Assembly: GCA_963555705.1 (NCBI GenBank) | Contig: OY743174.1 | Location: 62,952,234-63,016,233, forward strand | Origin: Ligustrum vulgare | Lineage: Eukaryota; Streptophyta; Magnoliopsida; Lamiales; Oleaceae | Length of the DNA: 64,000 bases | Direction: 5' to 3' | Shown here: positions 26,839 through 37,980 of the stretch, one piece after another | Position numbering within the stretch: the first letter of the stretch is position 1 | Layout: every line of letters begins with the position of its first letter | Notes under the pieces: model-generated | The model's input: the letters and a program-made list of their open reading frames with translations, nothing else | Told to the model about the DNA's origin: nothing | Database searches by the model: none | Translations under genes and position numbers: made by a program

Positions 26839-27740
26839 TGATAAGTGTATTTTATACATATATTTGTATCTAAATTAGAATAAATTATAATCGTTTTAGA
26901 ATATATGCTATGTAATTTATGTTTACTTGTTTACTTTGTAGAAAGTATCCCAAAAGGCGAAAAATGAAGCAAACAATGAGAAAAACGCACATTTGGATGC
27001 TAATTGGAGCTAAAATGAGCAATTGATAAGTTTGTGACGTCAACCAGAAAGATGCAATGTGCCAAAGTAAAGGAATAAGAAGTTGGAGGATCCAATTGAA
27101 GGAATTGAGAGTTGAAACGAGCAAATTGAGAAGATTCCAAAGTATGAGGCTATATTTTTGCAATTGGAAGTTGAAGGACTGAAGAACAAATTAACATTAG
27201 GGGCCAACTTGCAAATATCCAATGATTGATTTAGATAATAAGAAGATACTTTGAGAATTTTTAGGAGTCAATTGGATGCAAGTAGAAGTCAAAAAAGAAT
27301 GGAATATGATAAGAATATTACCATAAAATTGATTCCAATCGCACAAGATTCTGGACAGATTTCTAGTCGGACTTTGAGACCTAATTTTGGGAAGTAAACG
27401 TTCGAATTAGGAAACTCCTGTTTCAGAAAGAATTATTGCCCTTTGAGTTATATTTATAACGCACTTTGAATCACCTCAATCAGATAAGGGAATAGAAAGA
27501 TATGGTCGAAATACTGAATGTGGGGGCAGATACAAGAAAAGACTCACGCGCAGGTTTGAAAGATTTCTTTCCTTCTTCATCTAGGTCTCTTCACCAACTA
27601 TAAATACAATTTCTTGACACGAAATCAAAACATTTGCCTCACCTAAGAACAAGCCAAAACTCAGATTTTATCATTCAAAACTTACCTTGGGCTCTTTGCT
27701 TCCGTCAAATATAATTTGCTAGCTTAACTGCTTTCTTGAA
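26839..27740 (+). mobile_element. diverged Athila-type LTR relic
   Basis: It starts TGATAAGTGTATTTTATAC, the same first 19 bases as the LTRs at 28946 and 33569, and keeps their order of landmarks: a TTAG-AT block, then a TATCCCAAAA block about 100 bp in, then a GGAGC-AAAATG-rich stretch. Similarity fades after a few hundred bases, so the right end is approximate. It truncates Copia D. It belongs to an older subfamily than the intact element. Confidence 0.55.
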
Positions 27741-28126
27741 CTTAAGCATAATAGCATACACTGTCATAAGTTCATAACGTTTTTAATCAAAGCACTGTAA
27801 TGATAGAAAAATTACAAAGTTGGCTAAATGGAATATTTCATCACTTCTTGTGTTTTTTTTTTTTTTTTTTTTTTGGACCTTGGCTCTTCTTCTGCCTTCT
27901 ATTTTATTTGTTTCCTCGGGTTTTCAAACTATTACACGACATAATGAATATTTATCTAGAGGTTTAAAAGGCAGTTTAGATGGGCAGAACAGCAGAATCA
28001 CCAAGTTGGTAGTGATAAGGAAGAAATTCTGTATTATGCAAATATCACCTTACAGCTTATAAGGTCATATAGATCATGAATTGTTCTTTTCTATGGTCCT
28101 TTTCTTTTCTGCCTGGACAAATTAAT
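27741..28126. other. gene-free stretch with long T tract
   Basis: A run of T at 27852-27873 and AT-rich DNA. The open frame at 27820-28062 is partly made by the T tract and matches nothing known. Confidence 0.35.
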
Positions 28127-28150
28127 CTCTCTCTCTCTCTCTCTCTCTCT
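28127..28150. repeat. (CT)12 microsatellite
   Basis: Twelve CT units directly before the hAT-like left end at 28151. Confidence 0.9.
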
Positions 28151-28945
28151 CAAGGCTGCACAAAAAAATCGTCAAACCGCAAACCGAATCGAAACCTTTG
28201 GTTTTAAACCGTTGGTTCGGTTCCACGTGGACCCGCCAATATTTTCAAACAAAACCAAACCAAACATTTTCAAAATGGTTTGGTTTATGTTTCAATTTTT
28301 AAAAACCGCTTAAACCAAATCAAACCGCTAATTTTTTTAATTAAAAAATTAATTTTTATTCATTTAAATTTAGAGTTTTTTCTCAAAAATTTTCAAATTT
28401 ATCTAATGAATAAAAGTTCTTGTCTTTTTTTTAAAAAAAAAAAAAGTTATTGTCTAATGTCCAACCACAAAATCTGATTAACCTTTAACTCATACCACCT
28501 TTTAACAACATACTCCAATCCTAAAATCACATTAACATATAACCCACACCATCCTTAAATCACATACTCCAACCTCAAAAGCTCATTTAATAGAGATTCA
28601 AACAAAAAACGTTCCCACTTCTTAATTCAATCATTAATTTTCTGTTTTCATTCGTTTTCCTTGTTTCCTTCCAACTTCCAAGTTCCTCTTCACTAATATC
28701 AATTAGATTCTTATAATAATAGACAGAGGTGATAGGTGTACTTTCAATTTCTTCCTGCATTTGATTTTATTTTAGAGAGTCATGGAAGATGTTTCGATCT
28801 ATATCAGAAGGTTCGAATCAGGGTAAGAATTTGAATATCACTTGTTTAACTTTCTTTGCAAGCAAAATCATTCGATTATTTTATTTATTTTCTTAGAATT
28901 TACTCCTTGTTAAATTTCAGAATCTGAACAATAAAGATAAGCTAG

Positions 28946-30593
28946 TGATAAGTGTATTTTATACACTTATTTATCTATCGAAATTAGGATATTATAATAT
29001 TTTTCTTGAATAAATTCTACGTAATTGTTATTATTTTTCATTATTTCAGGTTTTTATCCCAAAATGAAGAAAAATGCGGAATTGAAGAAATTATACAAAT
29101 ATTGGATGGAAAAACTCAAAAGTGGAGCAAATTGGAGAAAGTCAAGAATCAAGGACCTACTTATCATATATAAAAGAATTGAGAGGCTTATATGATAATT
29201 TACTTTATTTGGGCTTTAGGGTTGGATTGTGTATAAATTTATACATACACATTGCTGAACGAGAAAAGGAGAGGAGAGCCGCAGGTCAAACTTGGGTAGA
29301 GAGAGAGACAGCCGGCTGAGAGGAGAGAACGGCATAATACAAAAGGAGAGACAAAGTGGGAGCTTTCTGGAGAATATTATATACACAATAAACAAGATTT
29401 GTGAGGCTGTTGGAATTTTCTGGGGAAGACAGCCGAGAAACATAAGATAGTGGAGAGAGAGAGAGCAGCTGGGGGAATAACTGAGTTGGTTGTGTAGTGG
29501 AAAGGAAAGGCTGCACTTTGGAGTTTGCTGGAAGAAACAAATATATATATATTTTAGTGGAGGAGCTGGAGTTTTCTGGGTAATCAATTGAAAAAGTTGG
29601 AGTTTGGAGTGCATACATTGGCAGGTTTGGAATTAATTGAGAAGGACGCAGCTTGGGAATTAAAAAGACAGAGCCGTGTGAATACAAAGGAGAGAACACG
29701 TTCGGCGGTGCAAACAAGTACTCGGCTGGAATTAATTCGTGATGCCAATTTTTCAACACTTCAAACTCCGGGTTTTATTTACGTTATTATTTATTGATTT
29801 TAATTCCACAAATATGAGTAGCTAAATTTTTATAATCGGGATTAATGATTTAGATTTAATGTTTCTTGTTTGATTTTAATTCTCAAGTTGGTGTTTTGAT
29901 ATTTATGTATTGATTTTATTATTGCGTTTAATGCTTGAATTGTTTGATCACCAATTCATGAATTAATGGTTGTTTTCATAATCCGAGAGGTGAGTTAACA
30001 ATTAGATCATGTAATAAAATCCGGCAATTTCAACAAAAAGATAGAGATATGAATTTGTGGTTGCATGTGGTCACTTATGAATTTTTAGGAAATTTAATGC
30101 ATTTAGCTAAGGAGAACTCTGACCAGCTGTAGAGATACATGGTCGACTTAGTTAAATAGGCCTAATTTGAACTCGAGAGAGGTAAATTAGATATATGCGT
30201 GAATTCGACCAAATACAATTTTAGAAAACAACTTGAGATGAGAAATTAAGTTAGAACGTTATTTCGAAATCGTTAGTCCCGATATTCATTCAATTGTTTA
30301 AAATCCATCACGTTTGTTTCTTGCTTTCTTTAATTGTTTTTAGTTTAAGTTGTTACTTTCATTTTAATTGATTTGTTTATTTCATTGATTTCCAATTATT
30401 TGTCGTTTTTTTTTTGTTTTTATTCTGCAATTTATTTTCTTAGTTAGTTTTGGTTTTCGTTTAGGAATTCTATATTCGAAGTAAATATATAGCGAATTAA
30501 ATAGTCCTCGTGGGATCGACAACTCGGACTCAAAAGTCCACTTTTATTACTTGTAGCGATATCGTACACTTGCGATATTATTTCAACACAACA
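28946..30593 (+). mobile_element. 5' LTR of Athila-type element (1648 bp)
   Basis: TGATAAG...CAACACAACA, matching 33569-35216 at a constant offset of 4623 bp; the open frames inside the two LTRs give identical translations over more than 100 residues each, so divergence is close to nil and the insertion is young. It is preceded by the target duplication GCTAG (28941-28945). A TATAAAT box at 29232-29238 probably drives transcription. Confidence 0.93.
29232..29238 (+). promoter_or_regulatory. TATA box in the Athila-type LTR
   Basis: TATAAAT lies about 290 bp into the LTR, and an identical copy lies at 33855-33861. It is the best-placed TATA motif and would start the retroelement RNA near 29265. 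This is inferred from position only. Confidence 0.45.
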
Positions 30594-30598
30594 AGTTT

Positions 30599-30616
30599 TT
30601 GGCGCCGTTGCCGGGG
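30599..30616 (+). other. primer-binding site, tRNA-Asp type
   Basis: TGGCGCCGTTGCCGGGGA begins six bases after the end of the 5' LTR. This sequence pairs with the 3' end of plant tRNA-Asp and is the usual PBS of Athila-lineage elements. Confidence 0.85.
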
Positions 30617-30804
30617 ACTATTTTAATTTGTTATATATTTATTTTGATTTTAGTATTCTTAGACTTTTAGATTTAGTTTGCCTTTAATTGTTTATTTTAT
30701 TTTATTTTATTTTTTCTTTTTTCATATGATCTTCTTGCTTTTCTGTGTGACATTGTTGATAGTGATAGAAGAAAAGCTAAGAAATCAAGATATCACGGGA
30801 GGAC

Positions 30805-31437
30805 ATGAGCTATATGACAGAATATAATACTTTTGCCAACGTGGATGATGAGTACTTGGGCTCTAAATTACTAATGACCCAATCGATCATTATTAGGGAC
30901 CCTTTGGAAATTCAAACAAGTTCAACATGTGAATACTGTGGAGCAATCCATAATACTGCAGATTGTATACTACTTGCCACATCAGAGGAAGTGAAGAACT
31001 TTATAAATGATGATACATGTCTATTTTACAAGGCCGAAAAATACAAGACACAACTGCCAGAGATTCTTTTGACAAGGCCAGAGGAGGACGAACCAGTGAA
31101 AATTAATAAAGAAGAAGTTAAGGAACAATCTGCACCATCAAAAGAGGAAGATGAGCATGTTGAGAATGAAGAGTTGATTTTAATTGAGAACATAACAGTC
31201 GACAAGGGTGTAGCTATCAAGCAATCCTTGTACTCAATTGATTCTCATAAAATTGATTTTGTGATAGGACCCGAAAAAATGATCGAAATATACATAGTTG
31301 AGTTCGAATCTAATGGTAAAATTATTTATGATTTTGAACAGGACATCATAAAGATTTGGAGCAAAAGCATGAATTGGAGCAAAGGCAACTTCAACAAATA
31401 TAGCAGATTATCAAAGTCATTATTTCGAGTGCCTTGA
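30805..31437 (+). CDS. truncated gag-like protein of the Athila-type element
   Basis: This 210-residue frame is the only long one in the element. Residues 42-54 form a zinc knuckle CEYCGAIHNTADC with C-x2-C-x3-H-x4-C spacing, the Athila gag variant. The usual long gag region before the knuckle is missing: only about 40 residues precede it. After it comes an acidic stretch (about residues 87-125, rich in Glu and Lys), then a tail with no recognised domain. A gag-derived RNA-binding role is inferred from the knuckle. The start at 30805 is the first ATG after the PBS in this frame. With no pol, packaging and copying would need an autonomous relative. Whether the protein is made is unknown, but the frame is intact. 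Confidence 0.65.
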   Translation: MSYMTEYNTFANVDDEYLGSKLLMTQSIIIRDPLEIQTSSTCEYCGAIHNTADCILLATSEEVKNFINDDTCLFYKAEKYKTQLPEILLTRPEEDEPVKINKEEVKEQSAPSKEEDEHVENEELILIENITVDKGVAIKQSLYSIDSHKIDFVIGPEKMIEIYIVEFESNGKIIYDFEQDIIKIWSKSMNWSKGNFNKYSRLSKSLFRVP

Positions 31438-32656
31438 AGTCATGTTCAAAAGTCGGGCTTTAGACTATAAACGTAGCGCTTATTGGGAGGCAACCCAATT
31501 TTCTATCCCTTTTATTTATTTTGCTTTATTTACAGCTTTTTATTTATAATTTTAAGGTAATACTTGCATTTTTTTTTCTTCTTTTTTTTTTCTCTTCTCT
31601 TTATTGAAATTTTTGAAGTAAGCATCCCTAGCACCAACTTCTTTGATTTGATCTTCAACTGCACTCTTCATTTTTAGTTCTAATTCATACATCATCCATG
31701 AGCTTACAATTTTGCATCACATTGTGTCAAAGTCATTACTCTTATCGTATCAAAAACAAATCATATGCATGATTTTGCACACTTTGACCGTGTTTGAAAA
31801 TTCAAATTTTTTTCTATGTTTAAAGTTGGGATTGTTGGTGTTGATCTATTTCAGTTTATTAATGGTGTGTATGATTCTAATGTTATTTATTTTTTTACTT
31901 GCGAGGAACACACCACTTGTAACACTTTCAACCAAGCATGGAAACACAAGAAACTTGTCGAAATCATCCAAGCGAGATCAAAGCAAAACTTCAAGTTATC
32001 ACATCTCTCCTCTAAACCTGGGAAGTACTTAACTCCTCTTTTATGTATTTTTATAAATTGATATATCTTCTTTTACATTGAGGACAATGTAACTTTCTAG
32101 TTTGGGGGGGTGGTATCTCATTTCTTCATTCTTTATTCACTCGATACCTTATTTTTTTTTAGGATACAAAAAAAAAAAAAAAAAAAAGGGGTGAAAATTT
32201 TGAAAATTTTTGTTGATTTATTTATTACTTATGACATGATTTGAATTGACTTTTGTGCTTTAGTTAGAAAATTTTGGCAACATGTGAACTAAAATTTTTC
32301 TTGACATTCATCCATGTAAGACATTAATCAAACTTAATCACATAGCCACTTTCGAATAATAACATGTGTAGGGAGATGCTTGATACTTGTGGGATAAACT
32401 TGTGCACTTTGAACATAGAATTGACTGAAAAATTCCAAACCTTAAGAAATTAGATCCCGACCTGAAATGTAGAACCAAACTGCTCAAGAAGCAGTTTGGG
32501 GGTAGAGAGGTCAAGTACAAGTAGGCATTGACAGATTGAGGGTCTGAAGTTTTTTAATGATCCATCTTTAGTGGAAGGGGTTTTAATCAACGGGTATAAA
32601 CCATGTCCAGCATAAAAACAGAAAAATGCTGAAGGCCTTATTCTGCTCTTCAAATG

Positions 32657-32946
32657 CCTTTTTGACTCGAGTAAGTAAGTCCGAGGGGTCTTTCAAACCT
32701 GGTGCCCTAAAGTCGTCTGGCTTGGGAGTCATCGACCTAAAACTCGCTACAGGGGTCAACTAGAAAGCAAGTACGGAGAGTGGACTTACACATAAGACAC
32801 TAAAACATCTTTAACTTTTCTGTTTAAGCCTTTATGACTCGGGTAATTAAGTCTGAGGGGTTCTCTGAACCTGGTACCCTAAGCTCAACTGAGTTGGGAG
32901 CTGCCGACCTAAAGCTCGCTACAGGGGTCATATAGAAAGCCAGTAT
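32657..32946. repeat. diverged direct repeat in the Athila-type interior
   Basis: A block starting GCCTTTTTGACTCGAG at 32657 recurs starting GCCTTTATGACTCGGG at 32828; both share TCTGAGGGG/TCCGAGGGG and CTCGCTACAGGGGTCA. It lies in the 3' untranslated part of the element, and a G-run like the PPT also occurs earlier, at 32103-32110. Confidence 0.6.
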
Positions 32947-33555
32947 GAAAAGTTCTGCACAAAGATGGTAAAAGATAAGGACATTAAAAGAAAAAGTCGT
33001 CCATACAAAAAAAAAATGATATATAAATGGTATAAGCTTTGTTGATTAAAATTCCTAATACTGGAGTGTGGGATTGGAGATGAATTATTCTTGGTCTGTC
33101 GTGCATACTTGTCAAATCCTAACTGCCTTGTGTGGAAAAATGCAATTTATACATGTTTAGAAACCACATCAATAGGAAAGACCTCGAGATATGAGAGAAA
33201 AGCATTATGGTTGTGATCATCCATGATAGTGTAAGGAAAATAAAAAGAAAATCATTGTTGACCACATGGGATTCGGGCTTATTTCTACATGACTAGTCAC
33301 ACAGTGTCAAGTATATTTTTACATGAGTTTGCATTCGATTTTTGGCTATTCACACACACACGATGAAGTTGAGCATTGGATGAATGAAAATAATTTTTGT
33401 TGTTCATATTTCTTCTCTAAAGTGAATCGTCATTTTGGATTATTGAAGTGCATGGTAAATAAATTGACAAAAACAAAAATAATTTATGTTTGCATATTTA
33501 TTTTTATAGTTTAGTTTTATTTTATTTTTTTGTTCGAGGACGAACAAATATTCTA

Positions 33556-33568
33556 GTTTGGGGGGGTT
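33556..33568 (+). other. polypurine tract of the Athila-type element
   Basis: A GTTTGGGGGGG run lies directly before the 3' LTR start at 33569. It serves as the plus-strand primer in reverse transcription. Confidence 0.75.
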
Positions 33569-35216
33569 TGATAAGTGTATTTTATACACTTATTTATCTA
33601 TCGAAATTAGGATATTATAATATTTTTCTTGAATAAATTCTACGTAATTGTTATTATTTTTCATTATTTCAGGTTTTTATCCCAAAATGAAGAAAAATGC
33701 GGAATTGAAGAAATTATACAAATATTGGATGGAAAAACTCAAAAGTGGAGCAAATTGGAGAAAGTCAAGAATCAAGGACCTACTTATCATATATAAAAGA
33801 ATTGAGAGGCTTATATGATAATTTACTTTATTTGGGCTTTAGGGTTGGATTGTGTATAAATTTATACATACACATTGCTGAACGAGAAAAGGAGAGGAGA
33901 GCCGCAGGTCAAACTTGGGTAGAGAGAGAGACAGCCGGCTGAGAGGAGAGAACGGCATAATACAAAAGGAGAGACAAAGTGGGAGCTTTCTGGAGAATAT
34001 TATATACACAATAAACAAGATTTGTGAGGCTGTTGGAATTTTCTGGGGAAGACAGCCGAGAAACATAAGATAGTGGAGAGAGAGAGAGCAGCTGGGGGAA
34101 TAACTGAGTTGGTTGTGTAGTGGAAAGGAAAGGCTGCACTTTGGAGTTTGCTGGAAGAAACAAATATATATATATTTTAGTGGAGGAGCTGGAGTTTTCT
34201 GGGTAATCAATTGAAAAAGTTGGAGTTTGGAGTGCATACATTGGCAGGTTTGGAATTAATTGAGAAGGACGCAGCTTGGGAATTAAAAAGACAGAGCCGT
34301 GTGAATACAAAGGAGAGAACACGTTCGGCGGTGCAAACAAGTACTCGGCTGGAATTAATTCGTGATGCCAATTTTTCAACACTTCAAACTCCGGGTTTTA
34401 TTTACGTTATTATTTATTGATTTTAATTCCACAAATATGAGTAGCTAAATTTTTATAATCGGGATTAATGATTTAGATTTAATGTTTCTTGTTTGATTTT
34501 AATTCTCAAGTTGGTGTTTTGATATTTATGTATTGATTTTATTATTGCGTTTAATGCTTGAATTGTTTGATCACCAATTCATGAATTAATGGTTGTTTTC
34601 ATAATCCGAGAGGTGAGTTAACAATTAGATCATGTAATAAAATCCGGCAATTTCAACAAAAAGATAGAGATATGAATTTGTGGTTGCATGTGGTCACTTA
34701 TGAATTTTTAGGAAATTTAATGCATTTAGCTAAGGAGAACTCTGACCAGCTGTAGAGATACATGGTCGACTTAGTTAAATAGGCCTAATTTGAACTCGAG
34801 AGAGGTAAATTAGATATATGCGTGAATTCGACCAAATACAATTTTAGAAAACAACTTGAGATGAGAAATTAAGTTAGAACGTTATTTCGAAATCGTTAGT
34901 CCCGATATTCATTCAATTGTTTAAAATCCATCACGTTTGTTTCTTGCTTTCTTTAATTGTTTTTAGTTTAAGTTGTTACTTTCATTTTAATTGATTTGTT
35001 TATTTCATTGATTTCCAATTATTTGTCGTTTTTTTTTTGTTTTTATTCTGCAATTTATTTTCTTAGTTAGTTTTGGTTTTCGTTTAGGAATTCTATATTC
35101 GAAGTAAATATATAGCGAATTAAATAGTCCTCGTGGGATCGACAACTCGGACTCAAAAGTCCACTTTTATTACTTGTAGCGATATCGTACACTTGCGATA
35201 TTATTTCAACACAACA
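33569..35216 (+). mobile_element. 3' LTR of Athila-type element (1648 bp)
   Basis: Same length and apparently the same sequence as the 5' LTR, ending CAACACAACA and followed by the target duplication GCTAG at 35217-35221. Open frames within it (for example 33745-33942) are copies of those in the 5' LTR and are not treated as genes. Confidence 0.93.
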
Positions 35217-35221
35217 GCTAG

Positions 35222-35372
35222 CAAGAAGAGAGCCAAGACAAAATATTATTACTGTGAAAAATTGTATAAGCATCATACTAATAATTGCGGTACTTGTACT
35301 TTATCAAATCATATCACACATTTATGCAAGAAAAGTATCTGTATATGGTTTCAAATAAAAAGCAAAAAAGAA
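35222..35372 (+). pseudogene. hAT BED-type zinc-finger fragment
   Basis: Directly after the Athila-type target duplication, a frame reads KKRAKTKYYYCEKLYKHHTN then NCGTCTLSNHITHLCKK. This is the shape of a BED zinc finger from a hAT transposase (C-x2-C, then H-x4-H/C after a GTSTL-like segment), but the first Cys is Tyr, so metal binding is lost. Upstream coding sequence is on the far side of the Athila-type element (28921-28945). Only the DNA-binding module remains. Confidence 0.45.
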
Positions 35373-35793
35373 TGACTAGCTATGGTATGTCTTAGAATAG
35401 TGATTTTTCTAAGAGTTTTGATGACGATGACCTATTATGTTTGTTCGGAAAGAAGTTAGAGAACAAATAAAATGCAATTACAAATTTACAATTGTTTTTT
35501 AATTTCATGTTTTTATTTTGAATTGAAAACAAATTCGAATGAATTTAACATCTAACATTATTAATTCTCGTATTTGCTTATATATTAACTTATTTTATCT
35601 TTATATTAAAATATATGAGTTAATTTAACGTCTAAAATATATTATATTATGTCGATAGGTAAAAATCGCGGATTAAAATCGAACCAAATCGCAAAAAATG
35701 GTTTGGTTTGATTTGGTTTGAGAAAATGTCAAACCGCTTGAAATGATTTGATTTGAAAATATGTCAAAAATCGCTCAAATCGGACCGCGTTCA

Positions 35794-35802
35794 CCCCCCC
35801 CC

Positions 35803-35897
<95 letters not shown>
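35794..35897. repeat. C12 plus (CA)46 microsatellite
   Basis: Twelve C followed by 46 uninterrupted CA units, at the right end of the hAT relic. Confidence 0.95.
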
Positions 35898-35899
<2 letters not shown>

Positions 35900-36980
35900 T
35901 TTTTTTGGAAATTTAGAAGTGCAGAATTATAGGACTTTCCTTTTTGTTTGTTCTCTTTTCCTTTCTACCCAAGTTGCAGTCAACTGAGTAAAGCGTTAAA
36001 ATTAATGAGCCAAGTTTTTTGATAGTCATTACTTGCCTAGATATCCTGTCTTCTTTTTCATCTAGATGCCTTACTGAACTTTTTGATGAACTCATTTGTG
36101 TATAAGATTATTGGATTATTCGTAGTAGTATAATCTCAATTATAAGTAATTGTGCATTTTTTTAAACCGTGATAATTAAAAAATATTTTATTTCACGTTC
36201 AAGTCTTATATTATAAAATGAGTTGTTTCCATTATATTCATTTAAAATTGTTTTCTATAGTCATTTCAACACGTTCATTTACTTGATTTGTTGTTCAATT
36301 AAATAAATCTGCATTGGTTATCATCAAAACTTCAACACTATAATTCCAAAATTCCAGCCGAAATTCATTAAACCAAGTCAAAGGTTTTTTTTTTTTTTTT
36401 AATTTTTTTTAATAAAAATATGAAATCCATTAATTAGAATGGAAACAAAGATACATCACTATGAGCCCAAGGCCTCTTTTAGATTGACTGTTGGCATATC
36501 GAGATTGAAAGCCAGTGAGCCCAGGTTATGGACAAGACTGTATATTTTGTTGTCTTAGAATCGCATTGCATTTGATAACCTCGAAACTCACTATACAAGC
36601 CTTGGATATTCTCGATGAGGACACTTGATGTTCCATGTGTGACTATTCATAATGAGTCTTTATATCTCGTTTTTCATCCTCATATGGTGCAAAATGGAAA
36701 TGACCAGTTACAAATGTTAATTGGTGTATCTCATATATAATTTGCTTAATCTCATATATGTCTATTTTTATTTTATTTTTCTTGCTTCATCTAATGAGTC
36801 TTTATGTTCCGTGTCAGTATATTATCTCTGTCAATGACGACAAATGTTGTGTATAAGGAGGTTTTTCAAAATTTGTAATACTAAATGTTTATTATTATTT
36901 AGATTGATACTTTTTTTGTTATTTTTTTCAATTTTTTTCAATAATTGTGTTTTTGTACATTAATTTTTGTAAATATAATA
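35898..36980. other. AT-rich stretch, probable body of an old Helitron
   Basis: No gene is seen. Because a Helitron-like 3' end lies at 36981-37010 on the plus strand, part of this stretch is probably its body, but no 5' TC end was identified. Confidence 0.3.
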
Positions 36981-37010
36981 TGTCCGCGCATCGCACTGGT
37001 GTAGAACTAG
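36981..37010 (+). mobile_element. decayed Helitron 3' terminus
   Basis: CCGCGCATCGCACTGG forms an imperfect hairpin, and CTAG followed by T lies about 9 bases later (37007-37010). The layout matches the intact end at 52837-52865, but two stem pairs are broken, so this copy is old. Confidence 0.5.
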
Positions 37011-37347
37011 TTTATTATAATAGGAATAGAAATAAAATGATTTCAATGTAATGTAGTTATTATACTAATAGAAATATAACATTTCTTAAAATATGAAAGA
37101 AATAAGTACCATGTACATATTGTCATTGAAATATATTTATAAACTAATGACAAAAACAATTCATACAAAACATGTTGGTCCTATATATTTATTACTATGT
37201 GTGTGTGGACGGATCTAGAATATTGTGAGAGGAATGAATTGTGAGCACGAGTGATCGTCCATAATTGCCTATGGGTTTGGATTTTTTTCCCGCCTAATTA
37301 CAAGCAAAGAAATAAAAATAAAAATAAAGTAAAATAAAAAAAAAATT

Positions 37348-37980
37348 GACAGATCTGCTGTGAGGATCGCCCTCGCCACCAGCTAGATATGTAATCTAAG
37401 AAATTACATGTATTCCTTTCCTACATTTATTATGAATTAATTGAAATAGGACCCATCTATTTGTTTGACGTGTTAATTGCATCTCCAATCAATTCACTTG
37501 GCCAAATTTAATTGGCTGAGACTATATGATTTGTTTGAAATATAGAGGATGTTTGATAATGTTAAAAGTTTCGATTTTTTATTTTTTATTTTTTTAGATG
37601 TGTAGTTTAAAAATATTTGAAAAGTCAAAATTTGTAGACTTAAATAAAAATTGATGATTGAGTTTGAAAAATTGTGATGAAATTTTTGATTTTATCAAAC
37701 AAACACATATTATACGTGGAAATTTGTGACAGATCTACTGTGAGGATCGCCCTCGCAACCAGCTAGATATGTAATCTAAGAAACATACATTCCTTTCCTA
37801 CATTTATTATGAATTAATTGAAATAGGACTCATCTATTTGTTTGACGTGTTAATTGCATCTCCAATCAATTCACTTGGCCAAATTTAATAGGCTGAGACT
37901 ATATGATTTCTTTGAAATATAATGCATGATTGGTAATGTTAAAAGTTTTGGTTTTTATGATTTTTTTTATTATCTATCTA
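37348..37980. repeat. tandem AT-rich unit, about 380 bp, one and a half copies
   Basis: Two units start GACAGATCTGCTGTGAGG (37348) and GACAGATCTACTGTGAGG (37728), and match over GAGGATCGCCCTCGC, CATCTATTTGTTTGACGTG and onward. The second is interrupted by the Helitron at 37981. The same pair occurs at 50110-50701. Each unit holds facing ATGTTTGATAA and TTATCAAA words, which may be a MITE remnant. Confidence 0.7.

Larger units (their letters stand above)
28946..35216 (+). mobile_element. complete non-autonomous Athila-type Gypsy element, 6271 bp
   Basis: Both LTRs, a 5-bp target duplication GCTAG (28941-28945 and 35217-35221), a PBS and a PPT are all present. The PBS at 30599-30616, TGGCGCCGTTGCCGGGGA, is the tRNA-Asp type used by Athila. 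The PPT is the G-run at 33556-33566. The 2975-bp interior encodes only a gag-like frame; protease, RT, RNase H and integrase are missing. It also keeps the GGGAGGCAACCCAA block (31479-31492) usually found downstream of Athila pol, so pol was probably deleted. The near-identical LTRs imply recent mobilisation in trans. It lies inside the hAT relic. Confidence 0.92.
28151..35797 (+). mobile_element. hAT element relic split by an Athila-type insertion
   Basis: The left end CAAGGCTGCACAAAAAAA with AACCG-rich subterminal DNA, and the right end whose reverse complement starts GGGGTGAACGCGG, also with facing GGTTTG repeats (35690-35780), match the plant hAT pattern. Between them, outside the nested element, a short first exon (28782-28822) with a GTAAG donor, an intron ending TTTCAG at 28920, and a zinc-finger-like segment remain. 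Most of the transposase is gone. An 8-bp target duplication cannot be read because microsatellites flank both ends. Confidence 0.5.

Noticed and set aside
27820..28062. 80-residue plus-strand frame with a hydrophobic start
   Set aside because: The hydrophobic Phe run is encoded by a poly-T tract; no signal-peptide context, promoter or homology.
29216..29759. 132- and 157-residue minus-strand frames in the Athila-type LTR (and their copies at 33839-34382)
   Set aside because: They lie inside LTRs, overlap each other in different frames, and have no known domain; their identity only reflects LTR identity.
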